Positions 1 to 8,781 of a stretch of 64,000 bases of DNA are shown piece after piece (the stretch's first letter is position 1; every line of letters begins with the position of its first letter). The translations under genes and the position numbers were made by a program. The stretch is taken from assembly GCA_964591085.1 (NCBI GenBank), contig CAZPXH010000004.1, positions 124,001 through 188,000 of the forward strand. The letters are read 5' to 3'. Under the pieces are notes generated by a model. The model was not told the DNA's origin and made no database searches. It saw only the letters and a program-made list of their open reading frames with translations. This DNA is from CAZPXH01 sp964591085 (GTDB lineage Bacteria; Spirochaetota; Spirochaetia; DSM-27196; CAZPXH01).

Positions 1-456
1 ATCCCCGTTGAGCTGCAGGCCCTGACGGTACCCGCGCGTGTGGGGGTTCCCCGGATCTTCTCTGACAGAATCGATGTTTCGCGCGTGGCCCGGGTTGCCG
101 CGGTCCTGGAGCGCGCCAGTGGAGCGGACACTGCATCTGCTGACCTGTACGTGAATGTTGCCGGCGGCTTCCGGGTCCGGGATGTGGCAACAGACCTTCC
201 GCTAGCCCTTGCCATGTACTCCGCCCACAGCGGGAAGCCGCTGCCTGACGGGCTTACCGCCGTTGGTGAGGTGAGCCTCACCGGCGAGCTCCGGCCCGGT
301 GCGCGACTGGACCGCAGGCTCAGGGCTGCCCGGGACCTCGGCTTCAGGCATGTGCTCGGTCCCGGGGACCAACAGGCCCCGGACGGAACACAGCTGATGA
401 CTGCTCGGGACCTGCCGGAGGCCCTTCGCATGGTGTTCGGATCCCGCGGCAGCTGA
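1..456 (+). CDS. radA: DNA repair protein RadA (Sms), C-terminal part
   Basis: This is the last 151 residues of RadA, a RecA-like ATPase that promotes branch migration during recombinational repair. The 5' end lies before the window and the frame is open from base 1. What remains is the Lon-protease-like C-terminal domain: an IPVEL/QALT strand, the NVAGG segment (about residue 53) and the GEVSLTGELRP motif (about residue 92) that is characteristic of RadA. No Walker motifs or zinc finger can be judged because they lie upstream. The gene ends 41 bases before the converging TraB-family gene, with a GC-rich hairpin between them. Confidence 0.9.
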   Translation: MPVELQALTVPARVGVPRIFSDRIDVSRVARVAAVLERASGADTASADLYVNVAGGFRVRDVATDLPLALAMYSAHSGKPLPDGLTAVGEVSLTGELRPGARLDRRLRAARDLGFRHVLGPGDQQAPDGTQLMTARDLPEALRMVFGSRGS

Positions 457-468
457 GTCGCAGGTTCG

Positions 469-491
469 CGGCCGGAACGTGATGCCGGCCG
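469..491. terminator. GC-rich hairpin between converging genes
   Basis: A seven-base inverted repeat (CGGCCGG, nine-base loop, CCGGCCG) fills the gap between the stops of radA and the TraB-family gene. There is no T-run on either side, so it is only a candidate bidirectional, possibly Rho-assisted, terminator. Confidence 0.35.
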
Positions 492-497
492 GTCGCG

Positions 498-1670
498 TCA
501 GGCGCCGGGAAACAGGAGTGGCAGCGCTACAAAGGTCCCGATCGCGCTCCCGATTGTTGAGAAAATGAACACCAGCAGAATCCGGGTGATGCGGTTCCGG
601 TAGAACCCACGGACGCTCCCGCTATCCTCAATGAGGTTTTCCATGTCTTCAATACGAGGCTTCCGGAACACCGCCTCAATGAGCCCGCTGACAAAACCAA
701 CCCCGATCGTGGGGTTCATGGAGGTGATTGGCGCGGCCACAAAGGACAGGAAGATGGTGACCGGGCGGGCCAGTGCAATTGCAGCTCCAATGGCGGAGAG
801 CGTTCCGTTTACCAAAACCCAACGATAGAGGGCCTGCAGCCCGCCGTCCCAACCGGAGCGGATGAAGCCCCAGGTGATGAGTCCCGCCACGATGGCGGGA
901 ATGACCCAGGGGACAAGCTTCCGTACCAGTCCCGGCGGTGGAACCCTTGACATCGCGGGATCCTCCACAGTCGCCTCACCGTCCGCCAGGCGGACCAGCC
1001 AGCGCATGATTCCCGGGAGGTGCCCTGCTCCCACTACGGCAAGCGTCACAGGACCCGGGGACTCCCAGATTCGGCGCGCGAGATACTCGTCCCGCTCGTC
1101 AATGAGCACGCGCTTGGCCCCGGGGAGGTAGTCGGCGAGCTCGTCCATCATGGAATCCAGCTCGCTGCGTTCCTTCAGTGCTTCCACCTCGGATGCGTCA
1201 ACGGTCTCGGTAGAGAACGCTGAGGACAGGAGGGCGGCGAGGAGCTTGGCGCGTCCCCAGAGCCCCGCCATGGACCAGGCGCGCCGGAGAGTGACCTCCA
1301 CTTCCCGGTCACAGAAGCGGGGTTCAGCACCCTCCTCCTTCGCCGCCTCCACCGCAGCGATCATCTCCGCACCCGGGGAGACGCCGGTCTCACCGCCGAT
1401 TCGCCGCTGAAAGGCGGCCAGCACCAGGTTTGAAAGCATCAGGAATGCCCGCTTCTCCCGTATCACCTGGTAAATATCTATGGACTTCCAGCGTCGGGGG
1501 TCGGTGACGCTCCGAAATCGTCCCTCATCAATCTCCACGCACACGGTGTTCGGGCGAACCTCCCGCACCAGGGTGCGAACCTGGTCCACGCTTGCCTGGG
1601 ATACATGCGCCGTTCCCAGGACGGTGATCCGGCGGTCCCCGATCTCCAGGGTCTCAATGGGTTCATTCAC
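498..1670 (-). CDS. TraB/PrgY-family membrane protein
   Basis: This 390-residue protein belongs to the TraB/PrgY (pheromone shutdown) family, putative membrane-anchored metalloprotease-like proteins of unclear activity. The N-terminal domain carries GTAHVS (about residues 19-24), the acidic VEIDEGR segment and a later GAGHLPG motif, all typical of the family. The last third contains several hydrophobic segments (from about residue 250), so the protein should be an integral inner-membrane protein with the conserved domain at the N-terminus. The GTG start overlaps the TGA of the upstream DHH gene (GTGA), so it is probably translationally coupled. It is the third gene of a leftward TPR-DHH-TraB operon. 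Family assignment is firm; substrate unknown. Confidence 0.85.
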   Translation of the reverse strand: MNEPIETLEIGDRRITVLGTAHVSQASVDQVRTLVREVRPNTVCVEIDEGRFRSVTDPRRWKSIDIYQVIREKRAFLMLSNLVLAAFQRRIGGETGVSPGAEMIAAVEAAKEEGAEPRFCDREVEVTLRRAWSMAGLWGRAKLLAALLSSAFSTETVDASEVEALKERSELDSMMDELADYLPGAKRVLIDERDEYLARRIWESPGPVTLAVVGAGHLPGIMRWLVRLADGEATVEDPAMSRVPPPGLVRKLVPWVIPAIVAGLITWGFIRSGWDGGLQALYRWVLVNGTLSAIGAAIALARPVTIFLSFVAAPITSMNPTIGVGFVSGLIEAVFRKPRIEDMENLIEDSGSVRGFYRNRITRILLVFIFSTIGSAIGTFVALPLLFPGA

Positions 1671-2644
1671 TGGATGTTGCCTCCACCGGCGGTTATTGCG
1701 GACTCAAAGCGCCGCCGAATTTCGTTGGCGCCAGGATACTGGTCTGCTGGAACCGTGCCGCCGCCCATGTGCACATGGCCACCGCCCGTCCCGATTCCCT
1801 GCATTGCCATGCGGATGACGCTGTCAGCCGGTAGGTGGTTGTTCTCGCTGCGAACCTGTATTCGGTGGCCGTCCCGGTCCGGGACCAGTACCGCCACAAA
1901 GCGGATCTCCCGGAATGTGAGAAAGAAATCGGCAATGAGAGCGGAGAGTTCCGGGGTGCAGGCGTGTGACAGCGGGATGAAACAAAACTCACCGCTGACT
2001 TCCGCTCGCTCAAACGCTTCCCGGTAGACGGTGAGATCGCTGAGGGACAGCGAGTTCTTCAGTAGACGGCTTCCGGACTGCCAGTCGGCCAGGAAGAAGA
2101 GCTCACTGAACGCGTTCATGTCCACTTCCTGCACCGCCCGAGTCATGAAGGCGGTGTCCATCATGATGCCCATCAGAAGTGCGGTTGCCACCCGCCGGCC
2201 AAAGGGCACGCCCGCCTCCTTGTAGTACTCGAATATGATGGTGGAGCAGCTGCCATACTCCGGGCGGATATCGGAGAACTCGGTCTCCGGTGGTGCGGGT
2301 GGTCGGTGGTGGTCAACAACGGCGCGGACCGGAGCATGGTCCAGCTCCGTCATCAAACTGCTGCCGCTGAAGCCGTCCACCAGGACCCGCTGACCGTTTG
2401 CGACCCGCGGCAGGCTCTTGACGTGGATTGGATCCACACCAAGTTGATCCATGCTGTCCAGGAGGCTGTGAGAATCGATACGACCTCCATAGCACAGGCT
2501 GGCGGTGTAACCGCGCGCTGTCAGCAGCTGCTGGAGTGCGTAGCCACTGCCGATAGCGTCGTGGTCCGGGAAGTCATGCGCCTGGACATAGACCGGGACC
2601 CGCTGGTCCAGCACGTGCTCCAGCGCGCGGTAGGGCTCGTTCAC
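1667..2644 (-). CDS. DHH-family phosphoesterase (NrnA-like)
   Basis: This 325-residue DHH/DHHA1 phosphoesterase resembles NrnA-type enzymes that degrade short oligoribonucleotides or 3'-phosphoadenosine 5'-phosphate. The metal-binding motif I region reads HDFPDHDAIGSG (about residues 23-34) and the signature VVDHH follows at about residues 110-114. A glycine-rich GTGGGHVHMGGG stretch near residue 295 is the DHHA1 substrate-binding element. Length fits the family (about 310-340). The GTG start overlaps the stop of the TPR lipoprotein gene and its own stop overlaps the TraB-family start. Cytoplasmic; the exact substrate cannot be told from sequence. Confidence 0.85.
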   Translation of the reverse strand: MNEPYRALEHVLDQRVPVYVQAHDFPDHDAIGSGYALQQLLTARGYTASLCYGGRIDSHSLLDSMDQLGVDPIHVKSLPRVANGQRVLVDGFSGSSLMTELDHAPVRAVVDHHRPPAPPETEFSDIRPEYGSCSTIIFEYYKEAGVPFGRRVATALLMGIMMDTAFMTRAVQEVDMNAFSELFFLADWQSGSRLLKNSLSLSDLTVYREAFERAEVSGEFCFIPLSHACTPELSALIADFFLTFREIRFVAVLVPDRDGHRIQVRSENNHLPADSVIRMAMQGIGTGGGHVHMGGGTVPADQYPGANEIRRRFESAITAGGGNIQ

Positions 2645-4038
2645 AGCTCGGCTATCCAGCCGCGGGCAATGCGCTGCTCAACGGTGCCAAGGGCAATTGG
2701 GTCTGCCGCGGCCTGCAAGAGCGTTGTGCCGGTCTGCGGGAGGTTTACAAGCATCTGCTGGGCGCCAAGATAGAACTGGGCCCGGGCACGCGTTGCGGGG
2801 TCATCTATGGCCTGCACGTCCTGGAACAGGAGCCCCGGGTTTGAGGGGAGCTCGTAGTAGCGCGCCATCTGCCAGAAGATGGATTGCCGATCAAACTCGG
2901 TGTAGTTGTCCCGGATCACCGTGCGCCCGCGGGCCTCGTCACCTGCGCGTTTCCACGCCAGGCTTTCCAGGAGCACGGTGCTCCCATCCCTGGCGGTGAT
3001 GGGAGTGTTTTCCCGCGCCCGGCGGAAGTAGCCCGCGGCATCGGCAAAGCGTCCGGTCACCAGGTAGGCAGCACCAAGGGGCAGGTATGCCGGATGGTAG
3101 TCCGGCCGCAGGGACAGGGCCCGCTCAAAGTCCGCTATCGCCTCCTCCGGACGGTCCATCGCGTCGCGAACTCGGGCACGGTACACCCAGGCAATGAAGA
3201 CCTCGGGCCGTGCGTCCAGAAACACGGTGAAGTCTGCCTCTGCATCAGCAAAGCGGCGGCGCTGTGTGCGAACCAAGCCGCGGTCCAGATAGTGAAAGAT
3301 GTAGTCGGGATCGCGCTCAATTGCGGCACTCAGGTCCGCCTCTGCGCCACCAAGATTCCCCTGCGCGATCCTGGCGCGGCTCCGGTCCGCCCACGCAAAG
3401 CTGTAGTCAGGATCAAGCTCGGTGGCGCGAGTCAGGATGTCTTCCGCTTGCTCCGGAGCATTCTGCCGCAGGAGCACGGATCCAAGGCCCATGACAGCAA
3501 CGATGTTTGCTGGATCTGACTGAAGACTGGTCTCAAAGGCGGCGCGTGCCTCCCGGACATCGCCATCACTGAGATAGCGCTCGCCCAGAGCGGCCTGCAC
3601 AGCGCTGTTCTGCGGATTCAGTTCGGCAGCTTCCTCAAGGAGGCTTCGTTCCTGCTCGGCATCCCCGCGTACACCAGCGATAAGCGCGGAAAGAAGCCAC
3701 GCCTCAACGTTCAACTGATCCTGCTCCAAGACCTCCTGCAGGACGTTCTCGGACTCGGCAAAGTCCCCAACCATCGCGTAAAGTCCGGCAAGCAGGAGCC
3801 GGGTCTCGGGGGAATCGGGATCCTCAAGCTCCGCCTCCCGGTAGGCGTCAATGGCAGACTGCGGATCCCCGAGCGTCACGGCCAGGCTTATCTGGTCAAA
3901 TGAGTCCTGGGGTTGCTCCTCTTCCGGGATGACCTCCGGCGGTTCATCTACCAGGGCAAGGTCACTTGGGGCGGGCGTAGCGCAACTCCACAGGAAAGCC
4001 AGCAGCAGCAGTGCGCCGGCGCGGCGGGTGAGCAGCAT
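2641..4038 (-). CDS. TPR-repeat lipoprotein
   Basis: This 465-residue protein starts with a short lipoprotein signal peptide ending in a lipobox-like LWSC, so Cys19 should be lipidated and the protein anchored on the periplasmic face of a membrane. The rest is almost entirely tetratricopeptide repeats, recognisable by alternating W/L-G-Y/A-F-A-P patterns such as NPQNSAVQAALGERYLSDGD and DPDYSFAWADRSRARIAQGN. TPR lipoproteins act as scaffolds for envelope assembly; the partner is unknown. It is the first gene of a three-gene operon and has a good promoter directly upstream (TTGTAA, 18 bases, TATCAT) divergent from the next gene. Confidence 0.85.
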   Translation of the reverse strand: MLLTRRAGALLLLAFLWSCATPAPSDLALVDEPPEVIPEEEQPQDSFDQISLAVTLGDPQSAIDAYREAELEDPDSPETRLLLAGLYAMVGDFAESENVLQEVLEQDQLNVEAWLLSALIAGVRGDAEQERSLLEEAAELNPQNSAVQAALGERYLSDGDVREARAAFETSLQSDPANIVAVMGLGSVLLRQNAPEQAEDILTRATELDPDYSFAWADRSRARIAQGNLGGAEADLSAAIERDPDYIFHYLDRGLVRTQRRRFADAEADFTVFLDARPEVFIAWVYRARVRDAMDRPEEAIADFERALSLRPDYHPAYLPLGAAYLVTGRFADAAGYFRRARENTPITARDGSTVLLESLAWKRAGDEARGRTVIRDNYTEFDRQSIFWQMARYYELPSNPGLLFQDVQAIDDPATRARAQFYLGAQQMLVNLPQTGTTLLQAAADPIALGTVEQRIARGWIAEL

Positions 4039-4046
4039 CGGGCGGG

Positions 4047-4076
4047 ATGATACTTATGCGGCTTTGCTTTTTACAA
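4047..4076 (-). promoter_or_regulatory. Sigma-70-type promoter for the TPR-DHH-TraB operon
   Basis: On the minus strand, TTGTAA (4071-4076) and TATCAT (4047-4052) are separated by 18 bases, just before the ATG at 4038. The predicted start site leaves a very short leader. The -35 element lies on top of the -35 of the divergent promoter. Confidence 0.5.
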
Positions 4077-4097
4077 CAGCACCGGACGCCGTATAGT
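4070..4097 (+). promoter_or_regulatory. Sigma-70-type promoter for the 610-residue membrane protein
   Basis: TTTACA (4070-4075) and TATAGT (4092-4097) are 16 bases apart, 20 bases before the ATG at 4118. A GGGAGA Shine-Dalgarno-like sequence lies between. It shares its -35 bases with the divergent promoter, so the two may compete. Confidence 0.55.
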
Positions 4098-4117
4098 GTA
4101 GGGAGATCGTCTGACGC

Positions 4118-5950
4118 ATGCGCTATCGAGCTCTCCGCACCTACCTTCTGGTACCACTGATCTACGTGACGGTCCTGCTTGGACTGCTGTTCTTGCAGTT
4201 TTCGGGCACGGACAGCTTTGCACTGGCCCGCGGTGAGGTGAGCCTTCGGGGAGCTCGTGACGAACTACAGCCGGATACGGGATTCGCTGACCTGAGCCTG
4301 CGCTACCCCGGCATGGAAATCCTTCTGGACGGAGACCGCTCTGCGGCCCTGCTGCAGGACGGGGAAGAGGTGGCGCTCTCAGTCACCGGGTTTGAGGATC
4401 TTGGCCAAGGTTTCCTGGTGCGCTTCTCGGACGGCACGAGGGTTGAATCCAGCTCCGGCGAACTTGGAGCTACACTACGTGCCATTGTTGCGGAGAACCC
4501 AGATGATCGGGAGGCCGGAGCCTCACCCGACGCGATCGCCCTCCCCTTTCGAACCCTGCGGCGCAGCTCGGTGGAAGCAAGTGAATCCGGCGATATCAGT
4601 ATCCGTGAGGGCGGAGAGGAGTGGCGGCTCCTGCTCCCCGGCACCAGTTTCCTGAAAGAAGACCGGATTGTGCTCTCCCTTGAGTCCGGTGCGGCGGTAG
4701 CCCGCTATGTTTCTTCAGATGCGGAAGAGCTTCCCAGCCTTTCCACCTGGCTTGAAGGACAGGATGGGGAGGCCACGCTTGACAGCTTTCAACGCGCCCG
4801 GGCCGAGTTTGTGGAGCGCGCATACGTTGGATGGAGTTCTTCCCGGTATGATCCCCAGGTTGGCGGATGGTCGGTCGGCGGGTCTGTCAGCGGGTTCCGG
4901 GAAGAGACGCTTGTTGCATACCTTGCGGAGGCATGGAATCGAAACGAGTACAACCGGGCCTTTGGCGAAATGCGAAACACGGCGGTGCTCCATGCCGATT
5001 CGCTGACACTGAACTCGGCGGTGTTTCTGGGAAACCTGCGGAGCATTGTACCGCAGCAGCTCCGCGCGGACCGCGACTACGCTGCTCGCGTACGTCAGCA
5101 GCTCGCCGGCGGACAACTGGAGGCCTTTCTTGACCCGGCTTTCCTGCAGTTTGCCGTTGACCGCGGTGGACCCGATCTCCTGCAGGACACCCGCGCCGTG
5201 TTGGATGCCCTTGACCCGGCGGAACAACCCTCCCGCATTCTCGCGGCCCTGGCAGCCGGAGCGTTCCGCACGTCACAGGTTGTCCGCGATCAACTGGGCC
5301 TGGACTCAAGCACCCTCTCGGCCTGGGTAGAAGCGCTCCGTACCCGGCTCCAGCCCACCGATGACGGCCTCTTCCTGCAGGATGATCCGGGCTCGGTGGA
5401 TCTGTGGTACAGCATCCTGGCGGGATCCGCCTTCCGGATGGGTGCCGACCTCACAGGGGAGACGGACGAAGAGATCGGGCGACTACTGATCCGAGACGCA
5501 CTCCGCCTGGGGGATCCCCAAGGCCTGCTACCCAGAATCGTGGAGATCAGTGGACGTGATATCGGTTCCCCACGCGGCACGCTGCTTCCGGAAACCGTCT
5601 ACCCCTGGGTGAGCGACAATCCCTGGATCCCAAGGACCGTGAGCTTTGCGGAAGAGCTGGGTACCGGGACCTGGCTGTACACGCTCGCACAGATACAGGA
5701 GCGTGACATTTCGCCTTCCGAGATTCGCCTACGGATCGCCTACCCGCGCAACCGGACCCACTACCTGATCTGGGTTGGCCTGGAGGCCATCGCCCCGCTG
5801 GACGGGATGGAGCTGTTCGGTATTACCTGGCGGGACGACCCGAACTTTGAACGCTACAGCAAAGGTCGGCACTACGACCGCAACAGCCAGGTCCTCCTCA
5901 TCAAGTACTTTGACGACACGCAGGCGGAGGACGTGGTCATCCGCTACTAA
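4118..5950 (+). CDS. Membrane-anchored protein of unknown function
   Basis: I do not recognise this 610-residue protein. One N-terminal hydrophobic segment (about residues 9-27) looks like an uncleaved signal anchor, which would leave nearly 580 residues in the periplasm. The first 150 residues are rich in beta-type alternation and acidic residues. The middle (about residues 240-480) is largely helical with leucine- and alanine-rich repeats that could be a degenerate solenoid. The C-terminus is again beta-rich with many tyrosines and arginines. There is a single Cys-free ectodomain and no obvious catalytic motif. It has its own promoter and is followed after 26 bases by the histidine phosphatase gene, so the two may be co-transcribed. 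Confidence 0.7.
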   Translation: MRYRALRTYLLVPLIYVTVLLGLLFLQFSGTDSFALARGEVSLRGARDELQPDTGFADLSLRYPGMEILLDGDRSAALLQDGEEVALSVTGFEDLGQGFLVRFSDGTRVESSSGELGATLRAIVAENPDDREAGASPDAIALPFRTLRRSSVEASESGDISIREGGEEWRLLLPGTSFLKEDRIVLSLESGAAVARYVSSDAEELPSLSTWLEGQDGEATLDSFQRARAEFVERAYVGWSSSRYDPQVGGWSVGGSVSGFREETLVAYLAEAWNRNEYNRAFGEMRNTAVLHADSLTLNSAVFLGNLRSIVPQQLRADRDYAARVRQQLAGGQLEAFLDPAFLQFAVDRGGPDLLQDTRAVLDALDPAEQPSRILAALAAGAFRTSQVVRDQLGLDSSTLSAWVEALRTRLQPTDDGLFLQDDPGSVDLWYSILAGSAFRMGADLTGETDEEIGRLLIRDALRLGDPQGLLPRIVEISGRDIGSPRGTLLPETVYPWVSDNPWIPRTVSFAEELGTGTWLYTLAQIQERDISPSEIRLRIAYPRNRTHYLIWVGLEAIAPLDGMELFGITWRDDPNFERYSKGRHYDRNSQVLLIKYFDDTQAEDVVIRY

Positions 5951-5976
5951 CCCGGACCGGCCAAGGATATTCAACT

Positions 5977-6669
5977 ATGAACCTGACGCACGAGTGTCGG
6001 GCGCTGGAGCGCCCGGTAACCTGGATCTTTGTCCGCCACGGCCAGACGGAAGCCAACCGTGCTGGATTGGTTCAGGGAAGGCAGGGCGCGGGCCTCACGG
6101 AGGAAGGACGTTCCCAGGCAAGCCGCGCTGCAGACTTTCTGTCTGACAGCGGGGCCCATCTGGTCCTCTCAAGCCCTCTGCAGCGAACCATGGAAACGGC
6201 CGAGATCATTGCGAAGGCATGCGGGCTTTCATCTCCGCGAGAAGCTGATGCTCTCCTTGAGCTGGATACCGGTGTATTCACCGGCAAGTCCATCCCGGCA
6301 ATCCAGGAAGAGGACCCCGACGCGTACCATCGCTTCCAGGCCGGGAGCTGGGAGGCTGTGGAGGGCGCAGAGTCCATAAGCCAACTGGAAGAGCGCGCCG
6401 CGGGTCACTGGAAGGAACTGATCCGCCTCCACCGGGAGGAAGGCGTTGATATCGTGATCAGCGTGAGCCACGGCGGAATGCTTCAGTGGATCTTCCGCAG
6501 CAGCTTCCGATCCGGCTGGGACAGCTGGATGCCCCTGATGCCGGTGCACAACTGCGGGATCTGGCGTCTGAACGCGCACGCGGTCAACCCTGGCCTGAAG
6601 GACTCAGGGGGCTTATCCGTGGCGGGCGCAGTGCTCCGGTGGAGCCTCGTTAACTACGTGCCCGGCTGA
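5977..6669 (+). CDS. Histidine phosphatase family protein
   Basis: This 230-residue protein belongs to the phosphoglycerate-mutase-like histidine phosphatase superfamily. The catalytic FVRHGQTEAN motif (His at about residue 20) is followed by the typical GLTEEG turn, the Glu region LLELDTGVFTGKS and the second catalytic His in VSHGGML (about residue 165). The substrate cannot be inferred: homologues act on phosphosugars, nucleotides or phosphoserine. It lies 26 bases behind the unknown membrane protein on the same strand and converges on tkt. Confidence 0.85.
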   Translation: MNLTHECRALERPVTWIFVRHGQTEANRAGLVQGRQGAGLTEEGRSQASRAADFLSDSGAHLVLSSPLQRTMETAEIIAKACGLSSPREADALLELDTGVFTGKSIPAIQEEDPDAYHRFQAGSWEAVEGAESISQLEERAAGHWKELIRLHREEGVDIVISVSHGGMLQWIFRSSFRSGWDSWMPLMPVHNCGIWRLNAHAVNPGLKDSGGLSVAGAVLRWSLVNYVPG

Positions 6670-6757
6670 CGCGGGTGCTCTGGCCCCACGTACGAGTACT
6701 CACCTGGCAATTTCGCCGGTCAGAGTCCCTATGCCGGTGCAGAGCGCCAAGGGTATC

Positions 6758-8755
6758 CTAGCGCTCAGCGAGGAGCAGCTCCGCCAGCTTCTCTGCGGTG
6801 AACCCCATTGCCTCGGCCACGGCATCTCCGGGGCCGCTGAGTCCGAATCGATCCAGCACGAACAGGTCCTGGAGGCGCTCAACCCAGCCTTCCCAGCCCT
6901 GGGCCACCCCGGCCTCTGCTACTACCACTCGGGAACCCTCCGGGATGAGGGTCTCGCGGACAACTGAGGGCTGAGCGGCAAAGAGCTCGCGGCTGATGAC
7001 GCTCAGGACACGTACCCGGAGCCCCGGGCGATCCTCAATGGCAAGGGCCGCGGCGCGCAGAGCAAGATTCACCTCACTGCCGGTGGCAACAAGCACAATG
7101 TCCGGGTTGCTGCCGCCGTCCACCACAACGTGCGCTCCGCGCTCAATTCCGGTCTGCCACTGCGGATCTCCCTTGGAGAAGACCTCCAGATTCTGCCGGG
7201 TAAGCACAATAGCGGTTGGCCCGTCCGGCCGGGCGATGGCCATCCGCCATGCCTCCACGGTTTCCTGGGCGTCTGCGGGGCGGAGAACCAGCGTGTTCGG
7301 GATCGCACGGAGCGCCGCCAGATGCTCAATAGGCTGGTGGGTTGGGCCGTCAGCGCCAAGGTAGATGGAATCGTGAGTGAAGACGTAGATGGCCGGGAGC
7401 TTCATCAGGGCAGCCAGGCGGATGGCCGGCTTCATGTAGTCGCTGAAGGTCAGGAAGGTTGCACCAAAGGGCCTGAGCCCCCCGTGAACCACGATTCCGT
7501 TGAGGATTGAGCCCATGGCGTGCTCGCGGACACCAAAGTGGAACATTCGCCCCGCGCGGTTGTCTCGGCTGAAATCACCGGAATCCGGCATCTTGGTGTT
7601 GTTGCTGCCCTGCAGATCCGCGGACCCGCCAATCAGATTGGGGACCGCGGGGGTCAGGGCAGCGAGGACAGCGCCGCTCGCCTTTCTGGTTGCAAGGCTG
7701 TCTCCCACCGCAAAGTCCGGGAACTGGGCGTTGGCAAGGAACGCGGCGGTGTCGGCGTGGTAGGCGTCCCACAGGGACTTCAGCCGGGGATTCGCCACGC
7801 CCCACTCAACAAAGTCGCTGGTCCACTGTTCAAAGCGCGCGCTGAGTTCGTCACGGCGGCGCTGGAAGTAGGCGTAGGCCTCCGGAGCCACCACAAACTC
7901 CTGGGTTTCGTCCAGGCCAAGCTGCTGCTTGGTGAGCTTGGCTTCCTCCGGCCCAAGCGCGGCACCGTGTACATCGGCGGTCCCCGCCCTGTTGGGAGAG
8001 CCCTTCCCGATGACAGACCGGACCGCTATCAGACTTGGTTTGTCGTGCTCGGCGCGGGCAACCGCATGTGCGCGGCGGATGGCATCGGCGTCATACGCAT
8101 CAACGCTCTCGGTGTGCCAGCCGTAGGCGGCGTAGCGCGCTACTACGTCCTCGGTGAAGGCGAGGTCCGTGGAACCCTCGATTGAGATCTTGTTCTGATC
8201 GTAGAAGACAATGAGCTTGCCCAGCCCTAGGTGGCCCGCGAGGGAGGATGCCTCGGAAGACACGCCCTCCATCAGGTCGCCATCACTGGCGATGACGTAG
8301 GTCCAGTGATCAACAATGTCATGGCTGCGCGTGTTGAAGACGGAGGCAAGGTGGGACTCCGCAATTGCCATGCCGACGGCGTTGGAGATTCCCTGGCCGA
8401 GCGGGCCGGTTGTTGTTTCCACACCGTCGGTCTCGCCGTACTCCGGGTGACCCGGCGTCCGGGATCCAACCTGCCGGAAGTTCCGCAGGTCATCAACGCT
8501 CATCCGGAAGCCAGAGAGGTGGAGCAGCGAATAGACGAAGGCAGATCCGTGGCCCGCGGACAGCACAAATCGGTCTCGATCGGGCCAGGTGGGGACTGCC
8601 GGGTTGTAGGTCATGAACTCGCCGTACAGGAGTGCGCCGAGTTCGGCGAGGCCCATGGGAAGACCGGGGTGACCGTTCTTTGCCGTTTCAACCTGGTCAA
8701 TGGCCAAGGAACGAACGGACAGTGCGATTGCTTCTAATGATGTGCTGTCGAGCAT
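6758..8755 (-). CDS. tkt: Transketolase
   Basis: This 665-residue protein is a full-length transketolase, the thiamine-diphosphate enzyme that moves two-carbon units between ketose and aldose phosphates in the non-oxidative pentose phosphate pathway. The N-terminal GHGSAF and the ThDP/metal motif SDGDLMEG...NKISIEG (about residues 150-190) are present, as are the pyrimidine-domain VREHAMG and HDSIYLGADGPTHQPIEHL signatures (about residues 415-480). The C-terminal domain is complete. It follows hisE by 26 bases on the same strand. This placement makes metabolic sense, because the pentose phosphate pathway supplies the PRPP used by the histidine genes upstream. Confidence 0.97.
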   Translation of the reverse strand: MLDSTSLEAIALSVRSLAIDQVETAKNGHPGLPMGLAELGALLYGEFMTYNPAVPTWPDRDRFVLSAGHGSAFVYSLLHLSGFRMSVDDLRNFRQVGSRTPGHPEYGETDGVETTTGPLGQGISNAVGMAIAESHLASVFNTRSHDIVDHWTYVIASDGDLMEGVSSEASSLAGHLGLGKLIVFYDQNKISIEGSTDLAFTEDVVARYAAYGWHTESVDAYDADAIRRAHAVARAEHDKPSLIAVRSVIGKGSPNRAGTADVHGAALGPEEAKLTKQQLGLDETQEFVVAPEAYAYFQRRRDELSARFEQWTSDFVEWGVANPRLKSLWDAYHADTAAFLANAQFPDFAVGDSLATRKASGAVLAALTPAVPNLIGGSADLQGSNNTKMPDSGDFSRDNRAGRMFHFGVREHAMGSILNGIVVHGGLRPFGATFLTFSDYMKPAIRLAALMKLPAIYVFTHDSIYLGADGPTHQPIEHLAALRAIPNTLVLRPADAQETVEAWRMAIARPDGPTAIVLTRQNLEVFSKGDPQWQTGIERGAHVVVDGGSNPDIVLVATGSEVNLALRAAALAIEDRPGLRVRVLSVISRELFAAQPSVVRETLIPEGSRVVVAEAGVAQGWEGWVERLQDLFVLDRFGLSGPGDAVAEAMGFTAEKLAELLLAER

Positions 8756-8781
8756 GGCGAGAAGTGTAGCGGATGCCGAAC

